Shown here: positions 5,872-7,195 of the stretch, in pieces | Layout of the letters: each line of letters opens with the position of its first letter | Position numbering within the stretch: the first letter of the stretch is position 1 | Assembly: GCA_003131945.1 (NCBI GenBank) | Contig: PKWD01000386.1 | Coordinates: forward strand, 365-7,559 | Origin: Acidimicrobiaceae bacterium | GTDB lineage: Bacteria; Actinomycetota; Acidimicrobiia; Acidimicrobiales; UBA8190 | Length of the DNA stretch: 7,195 nt | Direction of reading: 5' to 3' | Translations under genes and position numbers: made by a program | The notes under the pieces: generated by a model | Seen by the model: the letters and a program-made list of their open reading frames with translations, nothing else | What the model was told of the DNA's origin: nothing | Database searches by the model: none

Positions 5872-7195
5872 ACTCCACCATCGACCCCTCCTCCGACGTC
5901 TACCGGCAGAACCGGCAGGCCATGGAAACGGCCCTGGCCGAGGTGGGCGCCGAACTCGAGATCGCCCGGGGTGGCGGCGGAGAACGGTACGTCGAGCGGC
6001 ACCGGGCGCGCGGGAAATTCCTGGCCCGGGAGCGTATCGACCTTCTCCTCGACGCCGACGCCCCGTTTCTCGAACTGGCTCCTCTCGCGGCGTGGGGGAC
6101 CGACTACACAGTGGGGGCCAGCCTCGTCTCGGGTATCGGCGTGGTGAACGGGGTGGAATGCCTGGTGTCGGCCAACGACCCGACCGTCCGCGGCGGCTCC
6201 ACCAACCCTTTCACCATGCGGAAATCGAGCAGGCTGGCGGATATCGCCCTGGAGAACCGGTTGCCGTCGATCAGCCTGGTCGAGTCCGGCGGCGCCGATC
6301 TCCCCACCCAGTCCGAGATCTTCATCCCCGGCGGCCGGGGCTTTCGCGACCTGACCCAACGCTCGGCGGCGGCCCTCCCGACTATCTCGTTGGTCTTCGG
6401 TAACTCCACCGCCGGGGGCGCCTACGTCCCCGGCATGAGCGACTACATCGTGATGATCGAGGGCCGCTCCAAGGTGTTCCTCGGCGGTCCCCCTCTGGTG
6501 AAGATGGCGACAGGGGAAGAGTCCGACGACGAATCGCTCGGGGGCGCCGACATGCACGCCCGGGTGAGCGGTCTGGCCGATTACCTGGCGACCGACGAGC
6601 TCGACGCCATCCGGCTCGGGCGCGACATCGTGGGCCGGCTCAATTGGCGCAAGCTCGGTCGGGGCCCCACCATGCCGGCCGACGAACCGCTCTTCGACGC
6701 CGACGAGCTCCTCGGTATCGCCTCTGCCGACCTGCGGGTTCCCTTCGATCCCCGCGACGTGTTGGCCCGCATCGTCGACGGGTCCGGCTTCGACGAGTTC
6801 AAGCCCCTGTACGGACCCAGCCTCGTCACCGGATGGGCCTCGATCCACGGCTATCCGATCGGGATCCTGGCCAACCACCGGGGGGTGCTGTTCAGCGAGG
6901 AGGCGAACAAGGCCACCCAGTTCATCCAGCTCGCCAACCAGATCGACGTCCCGCTGCTGTTCCTGCAGAACACGACCGGCTACATGGTGGGCAAGGAGTA
7001 CGAACAGCGGGGCATCATCAAGGACGGGGCCAAGATGATCAACGCCGTCTCCAACTCGCGTGTCCCCCACCTGACGATCAACATCGGTGCGTCCTACGGC
7101 GCCGGCAACTACGGCATGTGCGGTCGCGCGTTCGACCCGCGCTTCCTGTGGATGTGGCCCAACGCGCGAATCAGCGTGATGGGCGGCGAGCAGGC
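5859..7195 (+). CDS. Acyl-CoA carboxylase, carboxyltransferase (beta) subunit, partial at right edge
   Basis: Moves carboxyl from carboxybiotin onto an acyl-CoA; cytosolic, working with a biotin carboxylase/carrier (alpha) subunit probably encoded beyond the window. 445 codons are open without a stop; the family is about 530-540 residues, so about 90 are missing. The N-terminal crotonase-like domain has the entry motif [19 protein letters not shown] (47-65, counting from HRARGK), [11 protein letters not shown] (112-122), [14 protein letters not shown] (142-155), the oxyanion region [15 protein letters not shown] (181-195) and [20 protein letters not shown] (228-247). The second domain has [16 protein letters not shown] (345-360), [15 protein letters not shown] (371-385) and [20 protein letters not shown] (410-429), ending in ISVMGGEQ. 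The combination resembles methylcrotonyl-CoA and especially geranyl-CoA carboxylase (AtuC-like) subunits more than acetyl/propionyl-CoA AccD5 types. The substrate cannot be fixed from the sequence. ATG 5859 matches the family N-terminus but has only a weak ribosome site. It is transcribed away from glmU. Confidence 0.93.
   Translation, partial: MLVLNSTIDPSSDVYRQNRQAMETALAEVGAELEIARGGGGERYVERHRARGKFLARERIDLLLDADAPFLELAPLAAWGTDYTVGASLVSGIGVVNGVECLVSANDPTVRGGSTNPFTMRKSSRLADIALENRLPSISLVESGGADLPTQSEIFIPGGRGFRDLTQRSAAALPTISLVFGNSTAGGAYVPGMSDYIVMIEGRSKVFLGGPPLVKMATGEESDDESLGGADMHARVSGLADYLATDELDAIRLGRDIVGRLNWRKLGRGPTMPADEPLFDADELLGIASADLRVPFDPRDVLARIVDGSGFDEFKPLYGPSLVTGWASIHGYPIGILANHRGVLFSEEANKATQFIQLANQIDVPLLFLQNTTGYMVGKEYEQRGIIKDGAKMINAVSNSRVPHLTINIGASYGAGNYGMCGRAFDPRFLWMWPNARISVMGGEQ

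Noticed and set aside
5772..7070. 432-codon minus-strand ORF across the right end.
   Set aside because: Antisense of the carboxyltransferase, whose plus-strand frame is open for 445 codons with all family motifs and simply runs off the window.

Overview
The window is high-GC DNA, roughly 65-70% by eye. Its core is the actinobacterial housekeeping cluster glmU-prs-rplY-pth, all on the minus strand. Gene order, the acidic C-terminal tail of L25, the AccD-type carboxyltransferase and the winged-helix family all point to an actinobacterium. An Acidimicrobiia-like lineage is my best guess, but the sequence alone does not prove it.

Layout, left to right. 1-145 (-): the N-terminal end of pth (peptidyl-tRNA hydrolase), running off the left edge. 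148-816 (-): rplY (ribosomal protein L25/CTC), with pth starting inside or just after its stop codon. 817-1021: a divergent promoter region containing a dense CCGG cluster. 1022-1345 (+): a small winged-helix regulator with no Shine-Dalgarno, probably translated from a leaderless message. 1346-1498: a convergent gap with a strong GC hairpin and two perfect palindromes. 1499-3325 (-): a soluble GAF-GGDEF-EAL cyclic-di-GMP protein. 3326-3590: its 5' region, with a short-ORF leader and an inverted repeat. 3591-4562 (-): prs (PRPP synthetase). 4631-5758 (-): a short, divergent glmU. 5759-5858: a divergent intergenic region with an operator-like palindrome. 5859-7195 (+): the first 445 codons of a biotin-dependent acyl-CoA carboxylase carboxyltransferase subunit, open at the right edge.

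How the genes fit together. glmU and prs are a nucleotide-sugar and PRPP pair supplying cell-wall and nucleotide precursors; rplY and pth serve translation. In Mycobacterium tuberculosis the order as I recall it is glmU-prsA-lpqT-rplY-pth, so the prs/rplY junction is where lineages insert extra genes. Here that slot holds the c-di-GMP gene and, converging on it, the regulator gene. The c-di-GMP gene has lower GC in hand-counted samples.

The points most worth following up are these. (1) GlmU is 375 residues and stops before the catalytic part of its acetyltransferase domain, and at least two residues of its sugar pocket differ from classical GlmU. (2) The c-di-GMP gene and regulator sit inside a housekeeping cluster. 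(3) Two intergenic regions carry ordered DNA motifs (CCGG cluster, near-perfect palindrome) that no gene explains. I see no mobile element, CRISPR array, tRNA or rRNA, and no clear evidence of an entirely new system.
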